From Anaerotignum sp. (GTDB lineage Bacteria > Bacillota > Clostridia > Lachnospirales > Anaerotignaceae), in contig JAHHTX010000055.1 in NCBI GenBank assembly GCA_020024255.1, positions 1-13,413 on the forward strand: a DNA stretch of 13,413 bases, in the 5' to 3' direction. The notes under the pieces were generated by a model that was not told the DNA's origin, searched no databases, and worked only from the letters and a program-made list of their open reading frames with translations. Of the stretch, positions 1 through 6,052 are shown piece after piece. The translations under genes and the position numbers were made by a program. Numbering within the stretch: the first letter of the stretch is position 1; the number at the start of each line of letters is the position of its first letter.

Positions 1-1
1 A

Positions 2-39
2 AGGCTTTGCCCAAGGGGGACGACTTTGTCGGCACCCTC
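2..39 (+). repeat. Dispersed palindromic repeat, copy 1
   Basis: This segment shares about 80% of positions with the reverse complement of 6742-6777. Both copies contain AGGCTTTGCCCAAGG, then a G-rich stretch, then GACTTTG. Copy 1 is itself partly palindromic: CGAC-TTT-GTCG lies inside a GGG/CCC pair. It is probably one member of a genomic repeat family, or the 3' part of a structured intergenic element cut off by the window edge. It lies in a gap and no gene model supports translating it. Confidence 0.5.
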
Positions 40-63
40 AAACCACCCAAAACGGAGGTTTTT
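40..63 (+). terminator. Possible terminator of an upstream plus-strand gene
   Basis: AAACCACC (40-47) and GGAGGTTT (54-61) form a stem with one A-A mismatch and a 6-nt loop. Ts continue to position 63. The hairpin lies just beyond the 3' end of the minus-strand lipoprotein gene, so it could end a plus-strand gene outside the window, the lipoprotein transcript, or both. The short mismatched stem keeps confidence low. Confidence 0.35.
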
Positions 64-68
64 ATGGA

Positions 69-452
69 TTATCCTTCTGCCTGCTGTTTCCTTTCTTCTT
101 TTTCAATACGACGTACCAGACTTTCCTCTATGGTAACGGAAACATTTTGTATCTCTGCATCTGCCGTCTTTGCACGCTGTTCCGCTTCCGTCATCATCGC
201 CTTTATCTGCTTTTTATCCGCTTTTTCCAACCGAAGTCCGATGATTGCCGTATGCCCCTCCACCAAAACGGCACTACCCGACAAGTCCTTCATTTTCCCC
301 AATTCTTCTTTTATCCTTTCGGCACGTTTTCCGTTGCTTTCCTGTCTGCTGTCGGTGATTATGCCATACATATTGTTTTCTGCCCCTTCCATTTGGCACC
401 CACCACAAAAAAACAGAAGGGAAAATATTGCAATTTTTTTCCAGTTCCCCAT
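69..452 (-). CDS. YhcN/YlaJ-like sporulation lipoprotein
   Basis: A 127-residue predicted lipoprotein. Residues 4-18 form a basic then hydrophobic signal segment ending in CGGC, with C19 the likely lipidated cysteine. The lipobox is weaker than usual because Cys, not Leu, sits at -3. The rest resembles the YhcN/YlaJ family: a helix rich in Lys and Glu (about 40-55), a short strand segment SAVLVEGHTAIIGLRL (about 59-74), a second helix (78-95), and the strand IQNVSVTIEESLVRRI (about 101-116). Family members are forespore or spore-envelope lipoproteins of poorly known role. The start at 452 has AAGGAAG about 9 nt upstream. The gene is divergent from the small ORF at 583 and is probably monocistronic. 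A sporulation-type promoter is proposed at 478-506. Confidence 0.75.
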   Translation of the reverse strand: MGNWKKIAIFSLLFFCGGCQMEGAENNMYGIITDSRQESNGKRAERIKEELGKMKDLSGSAVLVEGHTAIIGLRLEKADKKQIKAMMTEAEQRAKTADAEIQNVSVTIEESLVRRIEKEERKQQAEG

Positions 453-477
453 GGCTTTTCACTTCCTTTTTCTTTTT

Positions 478-506
478 TAGTATGGCAGTTTCTTTTTTGT
501 TTATGA
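478..506 (-). promoter_or_regulatory. Possible sigma-E/sigma-G promoter of the lipoprotein gene
   Basis: On the minus strand TCATA (502-506) lies 17 nt before CATACTA (478-484). These resemble the -35 and -10 elements of sporulation sigma factors E and G (CATNNTA-type -10). The site lies about 25 nt before the start codon of a gene of a sporulation family. The assignment rests on the family link plus a partial consensus match. Confidence 0.35.
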
Positions 507-527
507 TAAAGAAAAGCAAGAAAATAT

Positions 528-556
528 TTGCATAGCTTTTGCTTTTTTGCTACAAT
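528..556 (+). promoter_or_regulatory. Sigma-A promoter of the 55-residue ORF
   Basis: TTGCAT (528-533), a 17-bp spacer and TACAAT (551-556). Transcription would start near 563, giving a leader of about 20 nt that ends in the AGGAGG ribosome binding site at 570-575. Confidence 0.65.
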
Positions 557-582
557 TTTTGAAAAAGACAGGAGGAATTTTA

Positions 583-750
583 ATGGAAAAACAAAAACCA
601 AAATATCGAAAAATTCCTATGGGGGACATTGCAGAATCTCCACAGGACGGAATCTATGTGACAAAAGCAGATATGCAAAAATGCCGCCTGTTTTTCCTCG
701 CTTTTATGGGAATCACAGGACTTTCTCTGGTACTTATGCGGAAAAAGTAA
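583..750 (+). CDS. Small single-span membrane protein, unknown function
   Basis: A 55-residue ORF. ATG at 583 is preceded by a perfect AGGAGG (570-575, 7-nt spacing), and a near-consensus sigma-A promoter sits just upstream, so it is very likely expressed. The N-terminal 33 residues are polar and basic (MEKQKPKYRKIPMGD, then a GIYVTKADMQK stretch). A hydrophobic segment at about residues 35-51 is followed by a basic RKK end, which predicts one membrane helix. I do not recognise a family. A longer in-frame start at 547 would overlap the promoter and ribosome binding site, so I rejected it. ychF downstream has its own promoter only 8 bp after this stop codon, so the two genes are independently transcribed. 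Confidence 0.7.
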   Translation: MEKQKPKYRKIPMGDIAESPQDGIYVTKADMQKCRLFFLAFMGITGLSLVLMRKK

Positions 751-757
751 CAGCTTA

Positions 758-786
758 TTGCCATTTTCCCCTATTTTCGTTATAAT
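758..786 (+). promoter_or_regulatory. Sigma-A promoter of ychF
   Basis: TTGCCA (758-763), a 17-bp spacer and the perfect -10 TATAAT (781-786). The start site should be near 793, giving a leader of about 36 nt with AAAGGAAG (814-821) ahead of the ychF ATG. Confidence 0.8.
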
Positions 787-828
787 AGAAGGCAGTGAAA
801 AAAGCAAAATCGGAAAGGAAGAATCATC

Positions 829-1926
829 ATGAAACTGGGTATTGTAGGGCTGCCCAACGTGGGCAAAAGCACCTTATTTAATTCTATGACTTTGGGAAAA
901 GCAGAGGCGGCAAACTATCCCTTCTGCACCATTGACCCCAATGTGGGTATTGTTACCGTTCCCGATGAACGTCTGACAAAGCTGACAGAAATGTATAACT
1001 CCGCAAAAACAACACCTGCCGTTATTGAATTTGTAGACATTGCCGGTCTTGTAAAAGGAGCAAGCAAAGGCGAAGGCTTGGGAAACAAATTTCTTTCCCA
1101 CATTCGGGAGGTCGATGCCATTGTTCACGTTGTCCGTTGTTTTGAAGATACCAATGTGGTACACGTTGACGGTTCTATCGACCCCATTCGTGACATTGAA
1201 ACCATCAATCTGGAATTGATTTTCTCTGACATGGAACTTTTGGACAGAAGAATAGCTAAGACAGGGAAAATGGCAAAAGCAGACAAGTCCCTGCAAAAAG
1301 AAATGGATATTTTGCAAAAATTACGTGATGCTTTAGAACAGGGCGTTTCCGCAAGAAGTGTGGAGCTGGATACACCGGAAGACGAAGCCTTTGCAGATAG
1401 TCTGACTCTTCTGACCAGAAAACCTGTCCTCTATGCGGCAAACGTATCTGAAGATGACCTTGCCGATGATGGTGCGTCCAACGAATTTGTTCAACGTGTG
1501 CGGGAATATGCAGAAAAAGAACGCAATGGCGTTTTTGTTCTTTGTGCAAAGATTGAAGAAGAAATCTCCGATTTAGATGAAGCAGACAAAAAGGAATTTC
1601 TGGCAGACCTTGGCGTGGAAACAAGCGGTCTTGACCGCCTTATTGCAGCAGGCTATGAACTTTTGGGGCTCATCAGTTATCTGACAGCAGGGCCTCAGGA
1701 ATCTCGTGCATGGACCATTACCAAGGGTACAAAAGCCCCTCAGGCAGCAGGGAAAATTCACAGTGATTTTGAACGTGGGTTCATTCGTGCAGAGGTGGTT
1801 TCCTATGACGACCTGATGCGTCTTGGCTCTTACAATGCGGCAAAGGAACAAGGATTGGTTCGTTCTGAAGGAAAAGAGTATGTGGTGAAAGATGGGGACG
1901 TTATTTTGTTCCGCTTTAATGTGTAA
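829..1926 (+). CDS. ychF: YchF/OLA1-family ribosome-associated ATPase
   Basis: A 365-residue protein, full length for the family. YchF is an Obg-related P-loop NTPase that prefers ATP over GTP, binds ribosomes and is linked to oxidative-stress control and translation. Visible motifs are the P-loop GLPNVGKS (7-14), the switch II region DIAGLVKGAS (70-79), the NVSE (205-208) that replaces the NKxD specificity motif and marks the ATP preference, a helical insertion (about 130-200), and a C-terminal TGS domain (about 280-365, with AWTITKGTKAP at 294-304). The start is set by AAAGGAAG 7 nt upstream. It is monocistronic, between its own promoter and the terminator at 1948-1984. Nothing is unusual. 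Confidence 0.97.
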   Translation: MKLGIVGLPNVGKSTLFNSMTLGKAEAANYPFCTIDPNVGIVTVPDERLTKLTEMYNSAKTTPAVIEFVDIAGLVKGASKGEGLGNKFLSHIREVDAIVHVVRCFEDTNVVHVDGSIDPIRDIETINLELIFSDMELLDRRIAKTGKMAKADKSLQKEMDILQKLRDALEQGVSARSVELDTPEDEAFADSLTLLTRKPVLYAANVSEDDLADDGASNEFVQRVREYAEKERNGVFVLCAKIEEEISDLDEADKKEFLADLGVETSGLDRLIAAGYELLGLISYLTAGPQESRAWTITKGTKAPQAAGKIHSDFERGFIRAEVVSYDDLMRLGSYNAAKEQGLVRSEGKEYVVKDGDVILFRFNV

Positions 1927-1947
1927 CAACAAAATATGTACTGACGA

Positions 1948-1984
1948 AAAAGGGATATGCCAAATTTTTTGGCATATCCCTTTT
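1948..1984. terminator. Bidirectional terminator between ychF and putP
   Basis: A perfect 17-bp stem (1948-1964 with 1968-1984) with a TTT loop and the core GGGATATGCC/GGCATATCCC. The arms begin with AAAA and end with TTTT, so a U-tract follows the stem on both strands. It lies 22 nt after the ychF stop and 59 nt beyond the 3' end of the convergent putP, so it can serve both. Confidence 0.9.
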
Positions 1985-2042
1985 CATGGTTTTGGGAAAA
2001 ATTCCCTTTCGTACATGATTGATACATATTTCTTTTCTGGTT

Positions 2043-3587
2043 TTATGCTTTTTTCTTCCAAATGTCCTGCACCAATTCAAATTCCTCTACAATTTTCTTT
2101 TCAGGTGCAGGGGTAGCAAGGCTGACCACCACATTGACTATGCAGGCAAATACAAATGCCGGCAGGAGTTCGTAGATACCAAGAGCGCCACCCATTGGTG
2201 CAATGAGATATTTCCAAACGAATACCATAACGCCACCGGCAATCATGCCAGCCAATGCACCATATTTATTGGAACGTTTCCAGAACAGTGCCAGCATAAC
2301 CACAGGCCCGAATGCTGCCCCAAAGCCTGCCCATGCAAAGGACACGATGCCAAATACAGAGCTGTTGGGATTTCTTGCAATGAATACGGCAATAACGGAA
2401 ATCAAAACAACGGAAATTCTTGCAATGTGCATAGCTGTTTTTTCGGAAATTTGTATACGGAAAAAGCCACGAATAAGATTTTGGGATACACTGGATGATG
2501 CTGCTAAAAGCTGAGAGTCTGCTGTGGACATGGTTGCTGCCAGAATCCCTGCCAGAATAATCCCTGCCACAAATGCCCAAAGAGTGCCTTCCTGACTTAA
2601 CAGATCGGCAATGCGTACAATAACTGTTTCGGAAGAAGAACCTTCCAAGAAGGGAATTGCATTTGCTTTTGTCATGGCATAACCAATGATACCAATGGCA
2701 ACTGCAATAATCATAGAAATAACTGCCCAAATACTCGCTACACGACGAGAAAGTGCAAGTTTGCTGCGGTCTTCAATGGCCATAAAGCGTAGAAGAATAT
2801 GGGGCATACCACAATAACCAAGTCCCCATGCCACAGCAGAAGCAATGGTCAAAAGACTGTAGGGCTCTGCCTTTCCTGTCACTACACTGTATGTTTCTGT
2901 CATATTCAAATAACCAGGCAATGACTGTACATCTGATACAACAACATCAAAACCACCTGCAACTTTTACACCAAATATCAGAATAATAATGAGCGCAAGG
3001 GTCATAAAAATACTTTGAATCAAGTCTGTAATACTGGCAGCAAGAAAACCGCCCGTCGCTGTATAGGCTACAATAACAACGGCACTGATGATCATGGCCA
3101 CCACATAATCTATACCAAATACACTGCTGAATAATTTACCACAGGCTGCAAAGCCCGATGCTGTATAGGGAATAAAGAAAATGATAATGATTACAGCGGA
3201 AATACACATGAGGATATTTTTATCATCTTTATATCGTCGAGAAAAGAAATCAGGAACAGTAATAGAATTATCTGCCACTTGCGTGTAAATACGAAGTCGC
3301 TTTGCTACGATAAGCCAGTTGAAATAAGTACCAATCCCAAGACCGATTGCCGTCCATGCCGCATCTGCCACACCCGTGAGATAGGCTACGCCGGGCAGAC
3401 CCATAAGAAGCCAACTACTCATGTCTGATGCTTCTGCACTCATGGCAGTGACAAAAGGCCCTAATTTTCTGCCGCCTAAGTAAAAATCGTCTACGTTATT
3501 ATTCTTCTTTGTGTAATAAACACCCAATAGTACCATCGCCACAAGATAAATGGAAATGGCAAGCATAATACATATCTTTGCTGACAT
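2043..3587 (-). CDS. putP: Sodium/proline symporter PutP
   Basis: A 514-residue, very hydrophobic protein of the solute:sodium symporter family, consistent with about 13 membrane helices. It imports L-proline with sodium for nutrition or osmoprotection. The sodium-site signature AEASDMSSWLLMGLPG (51-66) matches the PutP hallmark, with D55 and S57 at the positions numbered as in Escherichia coli PutP. STADSQLLAAS (354-364) carries the conserved Ser-Thr pair of the second sodium-binding segment, and FYLGGRKLGP (35-44) is also typical. The start at 3587 has AAAGGA about 10 nt upstream. The gene is monocistronic, with its own promoter (3642-3670) and the terminator shared with ychF. A related SSS transporter such as a pantothenate permease is possible but fits less well. 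Confidence 0.93.
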   Translation of the reverse strand: MSAKICIMLAISIYLVAMVLLGVYYTKKNNNVDDFYLGGRKLGPFVTAMSAEASDMSSWLLMGLPGVAYLTGVADAAWTAIGLGIGTYFNWLIVAKRLRIYTQVADNSITVPDFFSRRYKDDKNILMCISAVIIIIFFIPYTASGFAACGKLFSSVFGIDYVVAMIISAVVIVAYTATGGFLAASITDLIQSIFMTLALIIILIFGVKVAGGFDVVVSDVQSLPGYLNMTETYSVVTGKAEPYSLLTIASAVAWGLGYCGMPHILLRFMAIEDRSKLALSRRVASIWAVISMIIAVAIGIIGYAMTKANAIPFLEGSSSETVIVRIADLLSQEGTLWAFVAGIILAGILAATMSTADSQLLAASSSVSQNLIRGFFRIQISEKTAMHIARISVVLISVIAVFIARNPNSSVFGIVSFAWAGFGAAFGPVVMLALFWKRSNKYGALAGMIAGGVMVFVWKYLIAPMGGALGIYELLPAFVFACIVNVVVSLATPAPEKKIVEEFELVQDIWKKKA

Positions 3588-3641
3588 ATTCTCAAATCCT
3601 TTCTTTTATATATTTTGCAGAGCTCACTTTTGCTTTCTATT

Positions 3642-3670
3642 AGTATACCATAAGTTTTTTCGTAGAACAA
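3642..3670 (-). promoter_or_regulatory. putP: Sigma-A promoter of putP with extended -10
   Basis: On the minus strand TTGTTC (3665-3670), a 17-bp spacer and TATACT (3642-3647), with TG one base upstream of the -10 (TGGTATACT). The start site should be near 3635, about 48 nt before the ATG. Confidence 0.75.
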
Positions 3671-3700
3671 TGTATACTTTTATTTTGCCGTTATGTATAC
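3671..3700 (-). promoter_or_regulatory. Paired GTATAC sites upstream of the putP promoter
   Basis: TGTATAC occurs at 3671-3677 and 3694-3700 (23 bp apart). The first abuts the putP -35 element, and a third GTATAC (3643-3648) overlaps the -10. On the minus strand the distal copy reads TTGTATACAT, close to the core bound by some FadR-type GntR regulators. A regulator of putP binding here is an inference from repetition and position only. Confidence 0.4.
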
Positions 3701-3786
3701 AATCTGAATAAATCACATCGGATAGAAAAAACATGATAGAAATATGTATCACATCATGCTTTCCATGAAAAAAAGGAATCCAAAAC

Positions 3787-3829
3787 AAAAAGACCGAAAC
3801 ATGGATATATCTCCAATTTCGGTCTTTTT
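3787..3829 (-). terminator. Terminator of the flavodoxin transcript
   Basis: AAAAAGACCGAAA (3787-3799) pairs perfectly with TTTCGGTCTTTTT (3817-3829), a 13-bp stem. The 17-nt loop contains an additional TGGA/TCCA pair. On the minus strand it lies 68 nt after the flavodoxin stop and ends in a U-tract. It is nearly symmetric and may also work on the plus strand. Confidence 0.85.
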
Positions 3830-3897
3830 TCTCATAAGGCTTTGTGATAATAAGGAAGGGGTTTTGCTTCTACGTTCTTTACAATTTATTCTTCTTT

Positions 3898-4311
3898 TTA
3901 AAATGCTGCAAAATTTGCACCAAATGTTTTACACTGTTCTTTGCCTTCTGCATCAGGAGCACCATTGATCATTAAACCATCATCCATGAGCTTTGCGCCG
4001 GCTTTTTCTGTGCGTTCTTTCCAATCACGCATCCACTGTCCATCTCCCCAGCCATAGGAACCAAACAAGGCTACTTTCTTACCGGAAAGAGAACCTTCAG
4101 CTGCTGCAAAGAAAGGTTCAAATTCCCCTTCTTCCAAAACTTCATCGCCCATAGCAGAGCAACCGAATGCCAGCTTATCGTAATCTGCAACATTTCCTGT
4201 GAAAGCATCTACGGAATACAGTTCTGTGCCTTCTCCCATGCCTTCTGCAATAGCTGTTGCCATTTCCTGTGTATTTCCTGTGCCACTCCAATAAATTACT
4301 GCCTGTTTCAT
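3898..4311 (-). CDS. Short-chain flavodoxin
   Basis: A 137-residue FMN-binding electron carrier of the short clostridial/Megasphaera type, acting in the cytoplasm as a low-potential carrier that can replace ferredoxin. The phosphate-binding loop is SGTGNT (9-14). CSAMGDEVLEE (51-61) is the first flavin loop, and GSYGWGDGQWM (84-94) carries the aromatic residues that normally flank the isoalloxazine ring. Length matches the family (about 135-140). ATG at 4311 is preceded by AGGAGGT about 10 nt upstream. It lies 106 nt downstream of the 37-codon ORF at 4418-4531 and probably shares its promoter (4599-4627). The leader is rich in inverted repeats. The palindromes upstream suggest repression by a metal-responsive regulator, in keeping with the known induction of flavodoxins by iron shortage. 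Confidence 0.93.
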   Translation of the reverse strand: MKQAVIYWSGTGNTQEMATAIAEGMGEGTELYSVDAFTGNVADYDKLAFGCSAMGDEVLEEGEFEPFFAAAEGSLSGKKVALFGSYGWGDGQWMRDWKERTEKAGAKLMDDGLMINGAPDAEGKEQCKTFGANFAAF

Positions 4312-4331
4312 CTCTCTGTCTACCTCCTGTT

Positions 4332-4465
4332 ATACGCTGTAAATTTATGAGCCACTGCCAAAGCAGTGTGCCTAACCATCAATCTTTTACGGTTCTTTTT
4401 GGTTAGTAAAAACTAACTCATTGAGAGAAAGATTGACAGTAGCCGTCAAAACAGGTACAGCGTAT
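4332..4465 (-). promoter_or_regulatory. Nested inverted repeats in the flavodoxin leader
   Basis: Read on the minus strand there are four pairings. ATACGCTGTA (4456-4465, inside the small ORF) pairs perfectly with TACAGCGTAT (4332-4341), which ends about 2 nt before the flavodoxin AACAGGAGG. TCAATCTTT (4428-4436) pairs with AAAGATTGA (4379-4387). GTTAGT/ACTAAC (4402-4417) forms the innermost stem. CACTGC/GCAGTG (about 4354-4369) forms a side hairpin. In addition GGTTAG (4372-4377) can pair with CTAACC (4401-4406), competing with the innermost stem. The layout resembles a translation-sensitive leader, but no known riboswitch class is recognised. Confidence 0.5.
4402..4417. promoter_or_regulatory. 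Palindromic operator-like site 2 (GTTAGT-N4-ACTAAC)
   Basis: GTTAGTAAAAACTAAC is a perfect 6+6 palindrome with a 4-bp centre, built exactly like the site at 4574-4589. It begins one base beyond the last coding position of the small ORF's stop codon. A single half-site (CTAACC, 4372-4377) lies nearby. I see no convincing promoter immediately around it, so it may be an auxiliary operator or an RNA stem. Confidence 0.5.
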
Positions 4466-4531
4466 GGCAAAAGCTGCATTTGCCCATAGACTTCTTACAG
4501 GAGCAGCCTGTGAAAAAACAAGATTTTTCAT
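4418..4531 (-). CDS. 37-residue Cys-containing small protein or leader peptide
   Basis: Read on the minus strand from ATG at 4531 to TGA at 4418. The ribosome binding site is excellent: ACAGGAGG with 5 nt to the ATG, the same AACAGGAGG context as flavodoxin. The peptide starts MKNLVFSQAAPVRSLWANAA, continues FAIRCTCFDGYC and ends QSFSQ. Cysteines are C25, C27 and C32 (C-x-C-x4-C), and all use TGT. There is no hydrophobic segment long enough for a signal or membrane helix, though ANAAFA could be a cleavage-like site. It is the first ORF after a consensus promoter with an operator-like palindrome and precedes flavodoxin by 106 nt. Its Cys codons lie within the arm complementary to the flavodoxin ribosome binding region. 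It could be a leader peptide, a small metal-binding protein or a modified-peptide precursor. I recognise no family. Confidence 0.6.
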   Translation of the reverse strand: MKNLVFSQAAPVRSLWANAAFAIRCTCFDGYCQSFSQ

Positions 4532-4573
4532 AAAAACCTCCTGTTTACCATTTCAACTGTCACTTTTATTTTG

Positions 4574-4589
4574 GTTAGCTATTGCTAAC
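4574..4589. promoter_or_regulatory. Palindromic operator-like site 1 (GTTAGC-N4-GCTAAC)
   Basis: GTTAGCTATTGCTAAC is a perfect 6+6 palindrome with a 4-bp centre. It falls at about +3 to +18 relative to the start site predicted from the promoter at 4599-4627, the classic place for a repressor that blocks initiation or escape. GTTAG/CTAAC half-sites resemble those of DtxR/IdeR-type iron-dependent repressors, though the half-site spacing differs from the actinobacterial consensus. The link to iron comes from the flavodoxin context and is inferred. Confidence 0.6.
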
Positions 4590-4598
4590 TTCAAAGAA

Positions 4599-4627
4599 AT
4601 AATAACACACTTATTTCTCTCTGTCAA
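4599..4627 (-). promoter_or_regulatory. Consensus sigma-A promoter of the small ORF-flavodoxin unit
   Basis: On the minus strand the perfect -35 TTGACA (4622-4627), a 17-bp spacer and TATTAT (4599-4604). It is the strongest promoter on the minus strand. It begins 19 bp after the recU stop and overlaps no gene. A promoter this strong with a palindrome at its start site is what a repressed, inducible gene would show. Confidence 0.85.
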
Positions 4628-4645
4628 CCATATTTTCAACTTTTT

Positions 4646-5179
4646 TCATTCTGTTTCCTCCAAATATCTGGCTACAGCATCCAGATACAAAAGAAGTCCG
4701 TTTGGTTTTTTTTGAATCTGATATTTCTTTTCAAAGGCCTCATAAGGAACAGACTTTCTTCCTCCTGCCTGTGCTGCCTGCCAATATTGCAGGAGCGTGG
4801 CAAGAGGCAAAAAGTAGTATTCTTCCAAAGAAGAAAAACACACCAAAAGAAAGGCAATGCCTTTTTGTTTTTCAAAGTCTGCCATAAATTCCACTTGATG
4901 GGCATGGATATTTTGCAGGGGCAGATGCTTCTGTGCCGTTTCCTTGGCATCAAAGCAAACCGGAATCCCCTGCACCACCCCGATATAGTCCACCGTACTG
5001 CTTTTTTCAAAGTATGCAAGGGTAATGGTATGGCGTTTGTTGTCTACCTCTACAGGTGTAATGGGTGTAGGAATTTTTTGAAACAACGCCAAGCCATGGG
5101 TGCGGTAGTATGTATTGGTGAGATTGATCATTTCTTCCAAGGTACTGCCCCGCAGCCCCCGAGAACTCCAAAAAGCCAT
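4646..5179 (-). CDS. recU: Holliday junction resolvase RecU
   Basis: A 177-residue homologue of the Firmicutes Holliday-junction endonuclease, which resolves recombination intermediates and works with RuvAB. The family blocks are in order: SSRGLRGSTLEEMINLTN (5-22), KIPTPITPVEV (35-45), SSTVDYIGV (60-68, acidic D64), CFDAKET (75-81, with D77 and K79), and LPLQNIHAHQVEFM (86-99). These give the PD-(D/E)xK active site. Asp replaces the Glu of Bacillus subtilis RecU at residue 77, which keeps an acidic ligand. It lacks the roughly 30-residue N-terminal extension of the Bacillus protein and starts directly before the conserved RG motif. AGAGGA lies upstream of the ATG. The gap from the deacetylase is 54 bp with no terminator or clear promoter, so the two are probably cotranscribed. 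Confidence 0.94.
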   Translation of the reverse strand: MAFWSSRGLRGSTLEEMINLTNTYYRTHGLALFQKIPTPITPVEVDNKRHTITLAYFEKSSTVDYIGVVQGIPVCFDAKETAQKHLPLQNIHAHQVEFMADFEKQKGIAFLLVCFSSLEEYYFLPLATLLQYWQAAQAGGRKSVPYEAFEKKYQIQKKPNGLLLYLDAVARYLEETE

Positions 5180-5233
5180 TCTTTTTTTCCTCTTTCTGTA
5201 TAATATCCACTCTGTGCAACAGGTGCTTTTTCC

Positions 5234-6052
5234 TTATTTTCGTCCTGCCAATTCACTGAGAAAAACAAAACTTATGCCTTCTTTTTCCATTTGCGGGGCA
5301 AGTTCACGCAATGCCTGTGCCGTAATTTTGCCACCCTCCGGCCCAACGTGTCCAATGGCAATGGCATAACCCTGCTCCTTTGCTTTTTCTCCTGCCTTTT
5401 TCAAATTTTGTTTTACGACTTCCACGCTGTTTGTACTGTCAAGAAATACGTCCCGTTCCAAAAAAGGGACACTTTTTTCTCCTGCCACCACAGCCCCTGT
5501 GGTTTTGGGCGAAGTCATGCTATCCAGAAAAAATCCGCCTCGTTTTCCCAGTTCTTCTATCACAACGCCTAATGTTTTTTTGTCCTCCATGACCGCAGAA
5601 CCCATATGGTTATTCATTCCTACTGCTTGTGGTACAATGGAGAAGGCTTCGTCCACACGGTTTCGGATTTCTTCCTCGCTCATGCGGCGAAAAACACCTT
5701 TTTCCCCTACCCATTCCGGCTTGCCCGTAAGGGATTCCATAGGCATATGCACAATGGCTTCTTTTCCTGCCGCATGGACTGCCGCCGCATCTTCTTTGGA
5801 ATTTTCGGAAAAGGGCATAATTGCTGCCGTAAGTGGTATGGAAAGGGCAAGCATTTCGTCTGTACCTTCTCCATGATAGCCAAAGTCGTCAATCACAATG
5901 GCAAGGCGGGCAGAAGAGGCTGCCGTCTGTGCTGTTACCGGTACAGCAGAAAGAGATGCTGCCCCTCTGCCCAGAAGAAAGCAGAGGGCAAACAACACCC
6001 CATAACAAGGATATTTCAGTAGTTTCTTTTGCAAACGCAATTCTTTTTTCAT
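5234..6052 (-). CDS. Divergent polysaccharide deacetylase (YibQ family)
   Basis: A 272-residue envelope protein. A basic N-terminus (KKELRLQKK) is followed by a hydrophobic helix at about residues 17-34, giving an uncleaved anchor or signal peptide. The catalytic-type domain (about 48-270) belongs to the divergent polysaccharide deacetylase superfamily. It carries IVIDDFG (52-58), VHMPMES (101-107), NNHMGS (147-152), DSMT (177-180) and GHVGP (234-238), where the Asp and His residues would form the metal site. The substrate is not known for the family; a role on cell-wall or exopolysaccharide is inferred. The ribosome binding site AGAAGG is modest and lies in the loop of a 9-bp inverted repeat whose 3' arm reaches the first base of the ATG. 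It lies 107 bp after the zinc-ribbon gene and 54 bp before recU. Confidence 0.88.
   Translation of the reverse strand: MKKELRLQKKLLKYPCYGVLFALCFLLGRGAASLSAVPVTAQTAASSARLAIVIDDFGYHGEGTDEMLALSIPLTAAIMPFSENSKEDAAAVHAAGKEAIVHMPMESLTGKPEWVGEKGVFRRMSEEEIRNRVDEAFSIVPQAVGMNNHMGSAVMEDKKTLGVVIEELGKRGGFFLDSMTSPKTTGAVVAGEKSVPFLERDVFLDSTNSVEVVKQNLKKAGEKAKEQGYAIAIGHVGPEGGKITAQALRELAPQMEKEGISFVFLSELAGRK

Larger units (their letters stand above)
3588..3897. other. Intergenic region between putP and flavodoxin
   Basis: 310 bp without a credible gene. From left to right it holds the putP leader, the putP promoter (3642-3670), two TGTATAC sites (3671-3700), an AT-rich stretch with two GATAGAAA copies about 16 bp apart (near 3720-3741), and the flavodoxin terminator (3787-3829). 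I see nothing in 3830-3897. A plus-strand ORF at 3744-3968 runs through the terminator and has no ribosome binding site. Confidence 0.6.

Noticed and set aside
3744..3968. 74-codon plus-strand ORF
   Set aside because: It runs through the flavodoxin terminator and into the flavodoxin 3' end, without a ribosome binding site.
4402..4417. Intrinsic terminator between the small ORF and flavodoxin
   Set aside because: The stem is only 6 bp and AU-rich, and no U-tract follows on the minus strand.
4646..5179. RecU with a defective active site (Asp for Glu at residue 77)
   Set aside because: Asp keeps the acidic ligand of PD-(D/E)xK nucleases, and all other motif residues are present.
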